Program-made: the position numbers and the translations under genes
The notes under the pieces: model-generated
Told to the model about the DNA's origin: nothing
Databases searched by the model: none
What the model saw: only the letters and a program-made list of their open reading frames with translations
In this document: one piece after another, positions 1 through 6,654 of the stretch
How positions within the stretch are numbered: the stretch's first letter is position 1
Layout: the number at the start of each line of letters is the position of its first letter
Source of the DNA: Clostridiales bacterium
Lineage (GTDB): Bacteria > Bacillota > Clostridia > Oscillospirales > Ruminococcaceae
DNA length: 8,465 nucleotides
Direction of reading: 5' to 3'
Assembly: GCA_012800685.1 (NCBI GenBank)
Contig: JAAZIT010000229.1
Span: 1 to 8,465 of the forward strand

Positions 1-46
1 AAGCTATATTGGGGATTTTGAGATAGATATTGAAGTTAAATTCTAA
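1..46 (+). CDS. 3' end of an unidentified gene (possibly YwiB/DUF1934 family), truncated by the window edge
   Basis: Codons at 2-43 read SYIGDFEIDIEVKF and end at a TAA stop (44-46). Only 14 residues are visible. The alternating hydrophobic/charged pattern looks like a final beta strand. YwiB (DUF1934), a small beta-barrel protein of unknown function, ends in a similar way and is found next to argS in Bacillus and related Firmicutes, so it is my first guess. That identification rests on gene order and a short tail, so it is weak. The open frame running in from the edge, the in-frame stop and the same direction as argS 66 bp downstream support a real gene end. Confidence 0.45.
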   Translation, partial: SYIGDFEIDIEVKF

Positions 47-55
47 TTTAACCAT

Positions 56-83
56 TTGTGTTTACTATTACGAAAAATATTAT
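56..83 (+). promoter_or_regulatory. weak candidate sigma-A promoter upstream of argS
   Basis: TTGTGT (56-61) and TATTAT (78-83) are separated by 16 bp. The -10 matches consensus at five of six bases but the -35 is poor. AT-rich sequence gives such matches by chance, and argS may simply be co-transcribed with the gene ending at 46, since no terminator hairpin lies between them. Confidence 0.22.
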
Positions 84-102
84 AAGTTATAAATGACAGA
101 AT

Positions 103-106
103 GGAG
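103..106 (+). promoter_or_regulatory. ribosome binding site that sets the argS start at 113
   Basis: GGAG sits six bases before the ATG at 113. The earlier in-frame ATG at 101 overlaps this site and has no purine-rich site of its own (it is preceded by aaatgacaga), so 113 is the better start. Confidence 0.7.
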
Positions 107-112
107 ATTTAT

Positions 113-1801
113 ATGTTGAATTTAATAAAAACTGCTATTGGCGATGTAAAAGAAATTATTTTAAGTGCAATGGGTGAGCTTATTGCTGAGGGAGAGCTTG
201 CTTCTGAGTCTATTCCTGCGTTTAATGTTGAAATACCTGCCGATTCTAAGAATGGTGATTTATCAACAAATGTGGCAATGGTTTGCGCAAGAATATTTAA
301 GGTTGCTCCTAGAGTAATTGCTGAAAAAATTCAAAGCAGAGTTTATCTTAACGGAACATATTTTAGCAAATGTGATGTTGCTGGGCCTGGATTTATTAAT
401 TTTTATTATAGTGAAAAATGGTTTGGTGATGTTGTTAATGCTGTTATTTCGGAAGATGGCAATTATGGAAGTACTGATTTAGGAAAAGGACAAAAAGTTC
501 TTGTGGAATTTGTTTCAGCAAATCCAACTGGGCCTATGCATATTGGTAACGCTCGTGGTGGAGCTATTGGTGATTGTCTTGCGGCGGTTCTTGAAAAGGC
601 TGGATATGATGTTGCTAGAGAGTTCTACGTAAATGATGCGGGAAATCAAATTGAAAAGTTTAAAACCTCACTGGAGGTAAGATATTTACAAATATTTAAG
701 CCTGAAATTGAAATGCCTGAGGACGCTTATCTTGGAGAAGATATAACTATTCACGCTAAGAATTTTGCTGAAATAAATGGTGACAAGTACGTTGAGGTTG
801 ACAGTGTAGCTAGAAAACAAGCACTTTGCGATTATGCACTTCCAATTAACATTAAGACTTTAGAAAATGATCTTAAAAAATATAGAATCACTTATGACGA
901 GTGGTTTTTAGAAAGCCAGCTTCACAATAGTGGTGCTGTTACAGAAATTATTGAAAAGCTAAAAGAAAGTGGTTACACTTACGAGCTTGACGGTGCGCTT
1001 TGGTTTAAATCCTCTGAACTGGGTGACGAAAAGGACAGAGTCCTTGTCCGTGAAAATGGTATTCCTACTTATGTTGTGCCCGATATTGCATACCACTACA
1101 ATAAGCTTGTTACAAGAGGTTATGATAAGGCAATTGATATTTTAGGGGCTGATCACCATGGATATATTCCTCGTATAAAGGCGGCAATGAAAGCTCTTGA
1201 GATTAACCCTGACAGGCTAGATATGGTTATCATGCAGATGGTAAACCTTGTAAAGGACGGAGAAAAGTACAAGCTTTCTAAGCGTTCAGGAAAGGCAATC
1301 ACCCTTTCAACATTACTTGATGAAATTCCAATTGATGCAGCTAGATTTTTCTTTAATCTTCGTGAGCCAAACTCACATTTTGATTTCGATTTGGATTTAG
1401 CTGTTTCAGAAACATCTCAAAATCCAGTTTATTATGTTCAATACGCTCACGCTAGAATTTGTTCGATTTTTAAAGGACTTGAAACAGATGGCATAGTTAT
1501 GGAAGAATTTAATTCTGAAATGGCTAAAAGCTATTTAACATCAGAAGAAAAAGAGCTTGTTAAGTTTCTTGCTACTTTTCCTAATGTTGTTAACGAGTCG
1601 GCTAAGTCTTATGATCCGGCTAAGATAACAAGATATGCTGTTGATTTAGCAACTATATTCCACAAATTTTATTCACAGTGTAGAGTTAAGGGCGAAAGCA
1701 AGGACGTTATGCAGGCAAGGCTTGGTCTTTGTTTAGCAACTAAGCAGACAATTAAAAATGTTTTGGATATGCTTAAAATCACATGTCCAGAATCTATGTA
1801 A
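113..1801 (+). CDS. argS: arginyl-tRNA synthetase (class I)
   Basis: Charges tRNA(Arg) with arginine using ATP, in the cytoplasm. From the ATG at 113 the protein has 562 residues, normal for the family. Residues 1 to about 100 form the Arg-tRNA synthetase N-terminal (Add-1) domain that contacts the tRNA D-loop. The class I signature follows: NPTGPMHIGNARGG with HIGN at 143-146, the Asn variant of HIGH often seen in ArgS. The second signature, KLSKRSGK (from residue 387), matches KMSKS and is preceded by the typical VNLVKDGEKY stretch. The C-terminal DALR anticodon-binding domain begins near residue 440 (YYVQYAHARI) and continues through YSQCRVKG to the end. An in-frame ATG at 101 would add four residues but lies upstream of the ribosome binding site. 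The next gene starts 33 bp after the stop with no hairpin between, so the two are probably co-transcribed. Nothing in it looks degraded. Confidence 0.97.
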   Translation: MLNLIKTAIGDVKEIILSAMGELIAEGELASESIPAFNVEIPADSKNGDLSTNVAMVCARIFKVAPRVIAEKIQSRVYLNGTYFSKCDVAGPGFINFYYSEKWFGDVVNAVISEDGNYGSTDLGKGQKVLVEFVSANPTGPMHIGNARGGAIGDCLAAVLEKAGYDVAREFYVNDAGNQIEKFKTSLEVRYLQIFKPEIEMPEDAYLGEDITIHAKNFAEINGDKYVEVDSVARKQALCDYALPINIKTLENDLKKYRITYDEWFLESQLHNSGAVTEIIEKLKESGYTYELDGALWFKSSELGDEKDRVLVRENGIPTYVVPDIAYHYNKLVTRGYDKAIDILGADHHGYIPRIKAAMKALEINPDRLDMVIMQMVNLVKDGEKYKLSKRSGKAITLSTLLDEIPIDAARFFFNLREPNSHFDFDLDLAVSETSQNPVYYVQYAHARICSIFKGLETDGIVMEEFNSEMAKSYLTSEEKELVKFLATFPNVVNESAKSYDPAKITRYAVDLATIFHKFYSQCRVKGESKDVMQARLGLCLATKQTIKNVLDMLKITCPESM

Positions 1802-1834
1802 TATTATATTTTAATGAAAGGACTATAATCTCTA

Positions 1835-2785
1835 ATGGACATCCCAATACAGATGCCCCAAATACTCGGGGCGGATTTTAAACCAGCTGAAATATCTACT
1901 TTAGGAGAACCTTGTGAACCCTTCGAGGAGTTAAGTTTTTTTAAAATGATGGATGTATTTTTTAACAAGGCATATGCTTTTGAGGAAGATGGGGCAAATG
2001 CATTTTTGCTAAAGGATATAACTGAGCTTTTTGAGCTAAGAGCAGCAGTCTTAGCGTGCAGGAGGCTTGAAGTACCTGTTATTCCAATTTTAAACATAGA
2101 TTCTGATACGGAAGAAAATGTTTTTGGAAAAGAGCTTGGGTATCTTATAACCCTTCAAAGTTTAAACATTAGTGCCATAGGTTTTGAGGTTAATCCAGAT
2201 AGTGACCTTGATGATGTTTATTACATAGTTAAAGACATATTAAAGTTTAGCGAGGTGCCTTTGTACATTAAACTAACTGATAAGATGGATAGTGGCAATT
2301 TGCCTTTGAAAATTAAAAGGTTTCTCGATTTATGTCAGGTGACATTTGACTGTTCTGGGCTTTCTGATGAAAAGGTTCAAATTGTCAAAGAAGCAATTGA
2401 GAAATATGCACCAGTTGATAGAGAAAAAGAAGATACATCAATGGTTGCGGCAAACCACGTACAGGCCTTTTTCTTAAATCCTGAACAAATTACTCTTTCA
2501 CCAGCTATTGATATTGGGTATGACATGGCTGAGGAGCTATTAGATTTTGATGACGAGCTTTATAATGTAATTACGGTTGAAATCAATACCCATGATGATG
2601 GGTTTTATCTAAGCCAAAATCTCCACTGGCTTGAATTACCAGTGATGTTTAAGGCCGATACGGAGGAAGCCTTGAGAATGGCACTGTGCTATTATCACGG
2701 AAGGGCATTAGTGGATTCGACTTCCTTAATAGATTCTGAAAATATAAAATCCCTAGCTAAGGAATTTGGGGCTATAATGTATTAA
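1835..2785 (+). CDS. degenerate homocysteine methyltransferase/methionine synthase-like protein
   Basis: A 316-residue protein that reads like a shortened MetH N-terminal module. Residues about 11-190 follow the later two thirds of the homocysteine methyltransferase barrel: GADFKPAEISTLGEP (12-26) matches the GxxxPxxxxLxPLGE stretch, FEEDGANAFLLKDITELFELRAAVLACR (49-76) matches EAGADLLLxETMxDLxEARAAVLA, and NISAIGFEVNP (111-121) matches LGxxAIGxNCSxGP. Residues about 218-316 resemble the start of a pterin-binding domain, ending PVMFKADTEEALRMALCYYHGRALVDSTSL (269-298) like PLQIDSSDPEALEAAL-YxGKPLVNS. In the true enzymes three cysteines bind zinc: one in GxNC and a CC pair. Here the first is replaced (FEVN) and the pair is FDCSG (C173 only), and the opening DGAMGT segment of about 95 residues is absent. 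I infer it is not a working methyltransferase. The frame is intact, so it is probably expressed. AAAGGA (1817-1822) lies 12 bases before the ATG, a slightly long spacing. The family link is from pattern recognition. Confidence 0.6.
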   Translation: MDIPIQMPQILGADFKPAEISTLGEPCEPFEELSFFKMMDVFFNKAYAFEEDGANAFLLKDITELFELRAAVLACRRLEVPVIPILNIDSDTEENVFGKELGYLITLQSLNISAIGFEVNPDSDLDDVYYIVKDILKFSEVPLYIKLTDKMDSGNLPLKIKRFLDLCQVTFDCSGLSDEKVQIVKEAIEKYAPVDREKEDTSMVAANHVQAFFLNPEQITLSPAIDIGYDMAEELLDFDDELYNVITVEINTHDDGFYLSQNLHWLELPVMFKADTEEALRMALCYYHGRALVDSTSLIDSENIKSLAKEFGAIMY

Positions 2786-2830
2786 AAAACGCATATGCAT
2801 CTAAAGTGCATATGCGTTAATTATTTTGTA
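2786..2830. terminator. bidirectional intrinsic terminator between convergent units
   Basis: A perfect 12-bp stem, aacgcatatgca (2788-2799) with tgcatatgcgtt (2807-2818), encloses a 7-base loop. On the plus strand it follows the stop of the 316-residue protein directly and is followed by ttaattatttt. Read on the minus strand it ends in a run of six T, from the A-tract 2784-2789. It can therefore stop transcription both from argS and from the leftward lacI unit. Confidence 0.85.
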
Positions 2831-2939
2831 TTAATAAGTATCAGTAGGTTGTTTTAAAATAACCTTATTTGGCGATGGCTAAGTGTATATTAATTATTTT
2901 TCTTAAGCTTAAGGTTTGAAATATCGTTAATTCCTTTTT
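2831..2939 (-). pseudogene. decayed remnant of the 3' end of a LacI-family gene
   Basis: Read on the minus strand, 2937-2911 gives KGINDISNL, close to KIINNISNV of the intact LacI gene just upstream (residues 302-310), and 2875-2831 gives a frame ending PNKVILKQPTDTY-stop, close to PHEVILRESTGD-stop. The two parts are in different frames and the first hits a stop, so it cannot encode the whole tail. At the DNA level 2852-2873 matches 2969-2990 at 19 of 22 bases and 2914-2932 matches 3020-3038 at 18 of 19. The gap between the two blocks is 40 bp here and 29 bp in lacI, an 11-bp difference that accounts for the frameshift. It has no start codon or preceding domain. It is best read as what is left of a tandem lacI-like gene, whose terminator now serves the intact copy. 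Confidence 0.75.
2902..2913. repeat. 12-bp perfect palindrome in the lacI remnant
   Basis: CTTAAGCTTAAG equals its own reverse complement. It lies in the segment that has no counterpart in the intact lacI tail, so it appears to be an insertion in the remnant, about the size of the 11-bp frameshifting difference. Function unknown; it may have none. Confidence 0.6.
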
Positions 2940-2950
2940 ATTAACAATAC

Positions 2951-3946
2951 TTAATCACCTGTGGATTCTCTTAAAATAACCTCATGTGGCATTTTATAGT
3001 ATTTATTATCTTTTTCCACGTTTGAAATATTGTTAATTATTTTTTCCACAACAAATATTCCCATTTCCTTACAAGGCTGTGATACTGTTGAGATAGATGG
3101 TATAAACATTTCACACATAGCGATATTGTCAAATCCTAATATAGCGAGGTCTTTTCCCACTTCTATTCCCATTTTCGTGGCCTGTTTAATTGCAGAAGCT
3201 GCTAAAAGGTCGGACACAGCAAAAATAGCTGTTGGTTTATCCTCAAGTGACATAAACTCTTCAGCGGCAATAGCGCCATTTTCTAAGTCATATGTATTCT
3301 TATAGATGTAATCTTTAGAAACCTCAATATTATGATCCGCCAGAGCACGTCTATATCCCTTTTCACGATATACAGATGAAAAAGCCTTTGAATTTGTAGA
3401 TATAAGGGCAATTTTTTTATTCCCTTTTTTAATTAAAGCAACAACTGCATCATAAGCGGCTTGCTCATCGTCAACTGTTACAGTTAAAACATTAGCTCCC
3501 TCAATACTCTCACAGCATAGGGCAATATTATAGTTTTCACCAAGCTTATTAATCTCTGTGGCAGTAAGCTGTGTTCCTAATAAAACTGCACCATCAACGG
3601 TTCTATTAAAGAGCATATTCATTTGACGGTTTTCAATTTCAATTGCGCTATATGAGGTCATTGAAATAACATCATATCCTAGTGCATGAGCACCAACCTG
3701 CATACCTGCAACTATTTCAGAATATAGCGAATGAACTGATGCTGGCTGAATAACCATAATTGTTTTGGTTTCACGCTTTCTCAAATTTCTTCCCAAAGAG
3801 TTTGGGCTATAACGAAGCTCCTTAATAGTTTTGTTAACTAGCTCAGTGGCAGATTCCGAAACATTGGAATTACCATTTAAAACTCTAGAAACGGTCGCAA
3901 CTGATACGCCCGCCGCTTTAGCAACATCTTTTATTGTAACACTCAT
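2951..3946 (-). CDS. LacI-family transcriptional regulator
   Basis: A 331-residue DNA-binding repressor/activator of the LacI/GalR family, normal length, expected to act as a dimer whose DNA binding is changed by a small ligand. The helix-turn-helix is at the N-terminus: TIKDVAKAAGVSVATVSRVLNG (4-25), followed by the hinge SPNSLGRNLRKR (47-58) with L55 at the position of the minor-groove leucine. Residues about 60-331 form the type I periplasmic-binding-protein fold: VDGAVLLG (117-124), a VDDEQAAYDAVVALIKKGNKKIALIS-type segment (158-183), YREKGYRRAL (193-202), PTAIFAVSDLLAASAIK (238-254) and LAILGFDNIAMCEMFIPSISTVSQP (267-291). The ligand cannot be predicted. It lies downstream of polA on the same strand with a 90-bp gap holding its own promoter. 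No sugar gene is adjacent. GGAGG (3961-3965) is 14 bases from the ATG, while AAGGG is 8 bases away; ATG 3946 gives the standard N-terminus. A decayed copy of its 3' end follows the stop. Confidence 0.95.
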   Translation of the reverse strand: MSVTIKDVAKAAGVSVATVSRVLNGNSNVSESATELVNKTIKELRYSPNSLGRNLRKRETKTIMVIQPASVHSLYSEIVAGMQVGAHALGYDVISMTSYSAIEIENRQMNMLFNRTVDGAVLLGTQLTATEINKLGENYNIALCCESIEGANVLTVTVDDEQAAYDAVVALIKKGNKKIALISTNSKAFSSVYREKGYRRALADHNIEVSKDYIYKNTYDLENGAIAAEEFMSLEDKPTAIFAVSDLLAASAIKQATKMGIEVGKDLAILGFDNIAMCEMFIPSISTVSQPCKEMGIFVVEKIINNISNVEKDNKYYKMPHEVILRESTGD

Positions 3947-3980
3947 GTGAACATCCCTTTCCTCCAGTTTGTTTAATATT

Positions 3981-4009
3981 ATTATAACATATAATTTTTT
4001 TATTTACAA
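3981..4009 (-). promoter_or_regulatory. sigma-A promoter of the lacI-family gene (extended -10)
   Basis: On the minus strand, TTGTAA (4009-4004) and TATAAT (3986-3981, perfect consensus) are separated by 17 bp, with TG one base ahead of the -10. Transcription would start near 3974, leaving a leader of roughly 28 bases. The -10 forms one arm of an inverted repeat, ATTATA-ACA-TATAAT (3981-3995), a possible but unproven autoregulatory site. Confidence 0.75.
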
Positions 4010-4036
4010 TAAGATAAATAAAAAAACCTTTTCTGT

Positions 4037-6628
4037 TTAGCCTTTAGCAATATACCAGCTTTTTCCATCGTTAACATCAACTATCATAGGGACATCAAGG
4101 TTTACTGCATTTTCCATTTCTTCTTTTAAAATAGATTTAGCAAGCTGAACGCATTTCTCTGAAGCCTCAATAATAAGTTCATCATGAACCTGTAATATAA
4201 GCTTAGCATCAATTTGTTCTTTTTTAAGTCTCTGATATACTTTTACCATTGCTATTTTTATTATGTCGGCAGCTGCACCTTGTATAGGCGCATTCATAGC
4301 CGCTCTTTTTCCAAAAGCTTGAAGCATTTTATTTGAAGAATTAAGCTCACGAATATATCGTCTTCTTCCGAAAATGGTTGTTACATATCCGTCCTTAATT
4401 CCATTTTCAACTATGTCATTCATATATTTTTGAACATTAGGAAAGTTTGCAAAATAATTTTCAATATACTTTTTAGCCTCTGCAACACTAACATTTATAT
4501 CCTTTGAAAGTGAAAATGCACCCATTCCGTAAATTATACCAAAGTTAACAGCCTTTGCAGCACTTCTCATTTCTGGCGTAACAAAATCCTCTGGCATATC
4601 AAAAACCTGTGCAGCAGTAGAGGTATGGATATCTTTGTTTTCTAAAAAAGCCTTTTGCATATTTGGGTCTTTACAAACTGATGCAAGAACTCTAAGCTCA
4701 ATTTGACTATAGTCAGCATCAACTAAGGTCCTTCCTTTACCAGAAATAAAGAACTTACGCATGTTTCTTCCTAGTTCTTTTCTAACAGGAATATTCTGCA
4801 TATTAGGTTCGGTTGATGAAATTCTTCCTGTTCGAGTTTCGGTTTGCTTAAATACGCTATGGGCTCTTCCGTCAGTTCCAATACATTTTAAAAGTCCGTC
4901 AACATATGTTGAGTTAAGCTTTGCAAGAGTTCTATATTCTAATATTAGTGGAATTATAGGGTGCTTGTCCACCAAGCTTTCAAGAACCTCTGCATTTGTT
5001 GAATAACCGCTTTTGGTTTTCTTTTTTGCTGGAAGTCCTAAGTCCTCAAAAAGTACAACTCCTAGTTGTTTAGGGCTTGCAATATTAAATTCTTTTCCAC
5101 ATAGTTCATAAATACCCTGTTCAAGCTCTTTAATTTGCGAGGTAAGATTTACACCAAAATCCTTTATTCCCTGAACATCAGCTTTTATTCCAATAACCTC
5201 CATGGATGCAAGAACCTCACAAAGTGGTTGTTCAATCTCATAAAGAAGATTTTCCATTTCCTTTAGCTTAATCTCTGCCTTTGTACGCTCACAAAGTGCA
5301 GGAATTGATGCAATATCAGCATTTTCCCCCATATCCTTACGATATGTTATTTTATAAGCAAGGCATAAATTTTCAACAGTATAATCACTTGATTGAGAGT
5401 TTAAAAGATATCCTGCTAAATCGCAGATAAAGCTAACATTTCTAAGCTCTGAATTATTTGAAAAGGCAAATTTATATGCTGTTTTCCCCTCAAAGCACAT
5501 TTTATCACATGGGGAATTAAAGTACATAAGAACTTCATCAAATGACGAATTATCGTCACCTAACAACGAATACTCTTGATATATGCTGTTGGATACATAA
5601 ATAGTATCCTTGTAAGCCACCTTTAAAATTCCGTCAGCGAAAATAAAATAAGTTATGTCATTTTGATTGAGTGACTGGACAAATTTTTTATTAAGCTCTT
5701 TAACCTTAAATTTTTCAAGCTTTACCTTAGACTCGATTATATCCTCAACTTTATCTGTAGTAGCTTTAACAGCGTTTAGATTTAGTCTTTCTAAAAGCTT
5801 AAACATCTCTAAATCAGATAGAATTTCACTTAGCTTTTCAGCTTGAACAGGTTTTTTTTCATATTCCTTACAATCGTTTGAAATAGGTGCATTAAGTGCA
5901 ATAGTTCCGAGCCAACGACTTTGGTAAGCGTCATCTTTCCCGTTTGTTAGCCTTGTTAGAACTGATTTTGTTAGAGTGGCTGTTTCTAAATTATCATACA
6001 AGCTGTCAACGGTTTTGTACTGGTGAATTAATGTCATGGCTGTTTTTTCGCCAATTCCAGCAACTCCGGAAATATTGTCAGAGCTATCTCCCATTAAAGC
6101 CTTAACCTCAATAAGCTGTTTTGGTTCAAGGTTATAGACCTCACGTACTTTGTTGGTATCAAAGTTTATGGTTTCTTTGTTTGTCGCTAGTCGAACTGTA
6201 ACGTTGTCATTAATAAGCTGTAGGTTATCTCTGTCACCTGTTAGGATATAGCACTGGTTATTGTTTTCAGTAAAAACTCTTGAAATTGTTCCTAGTACAT
6301 CATCGGCTTCATATCCCTCAACCTCAATAATATTAACACCCAAAGCAGTAAGAATTTCTTTAATTTTAGGCATTTGTTGTACAAGCTCATCTGGCATACC
6401 TTTTCGGTTAGCCTTATAAGTATCAACCTTCTTATGTCTAAATGTTGGACCAGGTAAATCAAAAGCTACTGTAACACAATCAGGCTTTACTGCTTCAATT
6501 TCTTTTAGGTATATGTTCATAAATCCAGTGATTGCGTTTGTGTAAAAGCCTTTTGAGTTTGTTAAAATCCGTATGCCATAGAAAGCTCGGTACATTATAC
6601 TGTTTCCATCAATTGCCAGAATTTTCAT
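4037..6628 (-). CDS. polA: DNA polymerase I
   Basis: 863 residues; fills gaps and removes RNA primers during lagging-strand maturation and excision repair. Residues 1 to about 290 are the 5'-3' exonuclease (FEN-like) domain: D7 in DGNS, AFD (55-57), EGYEADDVLG (104-113), GDRDNLQL (131-138) and GDSSDNISGVAGIGEKTA (180-197), which includes the helix-hairpin-helix. Residues about 300-470 occupy the place of the 3'-5' exonuclease, but the DxE pair is missing (ITYFIFADG, 325-333); only a CDLAGYLLN stretch (402-410) recalls the fold, so proofreading is predicted absent, as in many Firmicute PolA proteins. Residues about 475-863 are the polymerase: motif A DADYSQIELR (637-646, D639), motif B RSAAKAVNFGIIYG (688-701, K692, F696), motif C QVHDELI (813-819, D816). 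AAAGGA (6643-6638) lies 9 bases before the ATG. It starts 26 bp after the GNAT-TrmN6 stop, so the two probably share a transcript. A T7 run follows the stop without a clear stem, so readthrough into lacI is possible. Confidence 0.98.
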   Translation of the reverse strand: MKILAIDGNSIMYRAFYGIRILTNSKGFYTNAITGFMNIYLKEIEAVKPDCVTVAFDLPGPTFRHKKVDTYKANRKGMPDELVQQMPKIKEILTALGVNIIEVEGYEADDVLGTISRVFTENNNQCYILTGDRDNLQLINDNVTVRLATNKETINFDTNKVREVYNLEPKQLIEVKALMGDSSDNISGVAGIGEKTAMTLIHQYKTVDSLYDNLETATLTKSVLTRLTNGKDDAYQSRWLGTIALNAPISNDCKEYEKKPVQAEKLSEILSDLEMFKLLERLNLNAVKATTDKVEDIIESKVKLEKFKVKELNKKFVQSLNQNDITYFIFADGILKVAYKDTIYVSNSIYQEYSLLGDDNSSFDEVLMYFNSPCDKMCFEGKTAYKFAFSNNSELRNVSFICDLAGYLLNSQSSDYTVENLCLAYKITYRKDMGENADIASIPALCERTKAEIKLKEMENLLYEIEQPLCEVLASMEVIGIKADVQGIKDFGVNLTSQIKELEQGIYELCGKEFNIASPKQLGVVLFEDLGLPAKKKTKSGYSTNAEVLESLVDKHPIIPLILEYRTLAKLNSTYVDGLLKCIGTDGRAHSVFKQTETRTGRISSTEPNMQNIPVRKELGRNMRKFFISGKGRTLVDADYSQIELRVLASVCKDPNMQKAFLENKDIHTSTAAQVFDMPEDFVTPEMRSAAKAVNFGIIYGMGAFSLSKDINVSVAEAKKYIENYFANFPNVQKYMNDIVENGIKDGYVTTIFGRRRYIRELNSSNKMLQAFGKRAAMNAPIQGAAADIIKIAMVKVYQRLKKEQIDAKLILQVHDELIIEASEKCVQLAKSILKEEMENAVNLDVPMIVDVNDGKSWYIAKG

Positions 6629-6654
6629 TGTAACAATCCTTTCGGTATCTGTTA

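Noticed and set aside
47..112. Possible T-box or other tRNA-sensing leader before argS
   Set aside because: Only 66 bp separate argS from the previous stop and no T-box sequence, hairpin or terminator is visible.
1804..2097. 97-codon open frame on the minus strand opposite the MetH-like gene
   Set aside because: Low-complexity Ser/Lys-rich translation with no recognisable motif, fully antisense to a gene with clear family resemblance; a shadow frame.
3030..3305. 91-codon plus-strand open frame inside the lacI gene
   Set aside because: Antisense to the conserved effector domain, no ribosome binding site that stands out and no family resemblance.
4005..4036. T7 run after polA as an intrinsic terminator
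   Set aside because: The sequence before the T-run does not form a GC-containing stem; it is more likely an AT-rich promoter-flanking region.
4761..5006. 81-codon plus-strand open frame inside polA
   Set aside because: Antisense to conserved polymerase sequence; no motif and no plausible translation signals.
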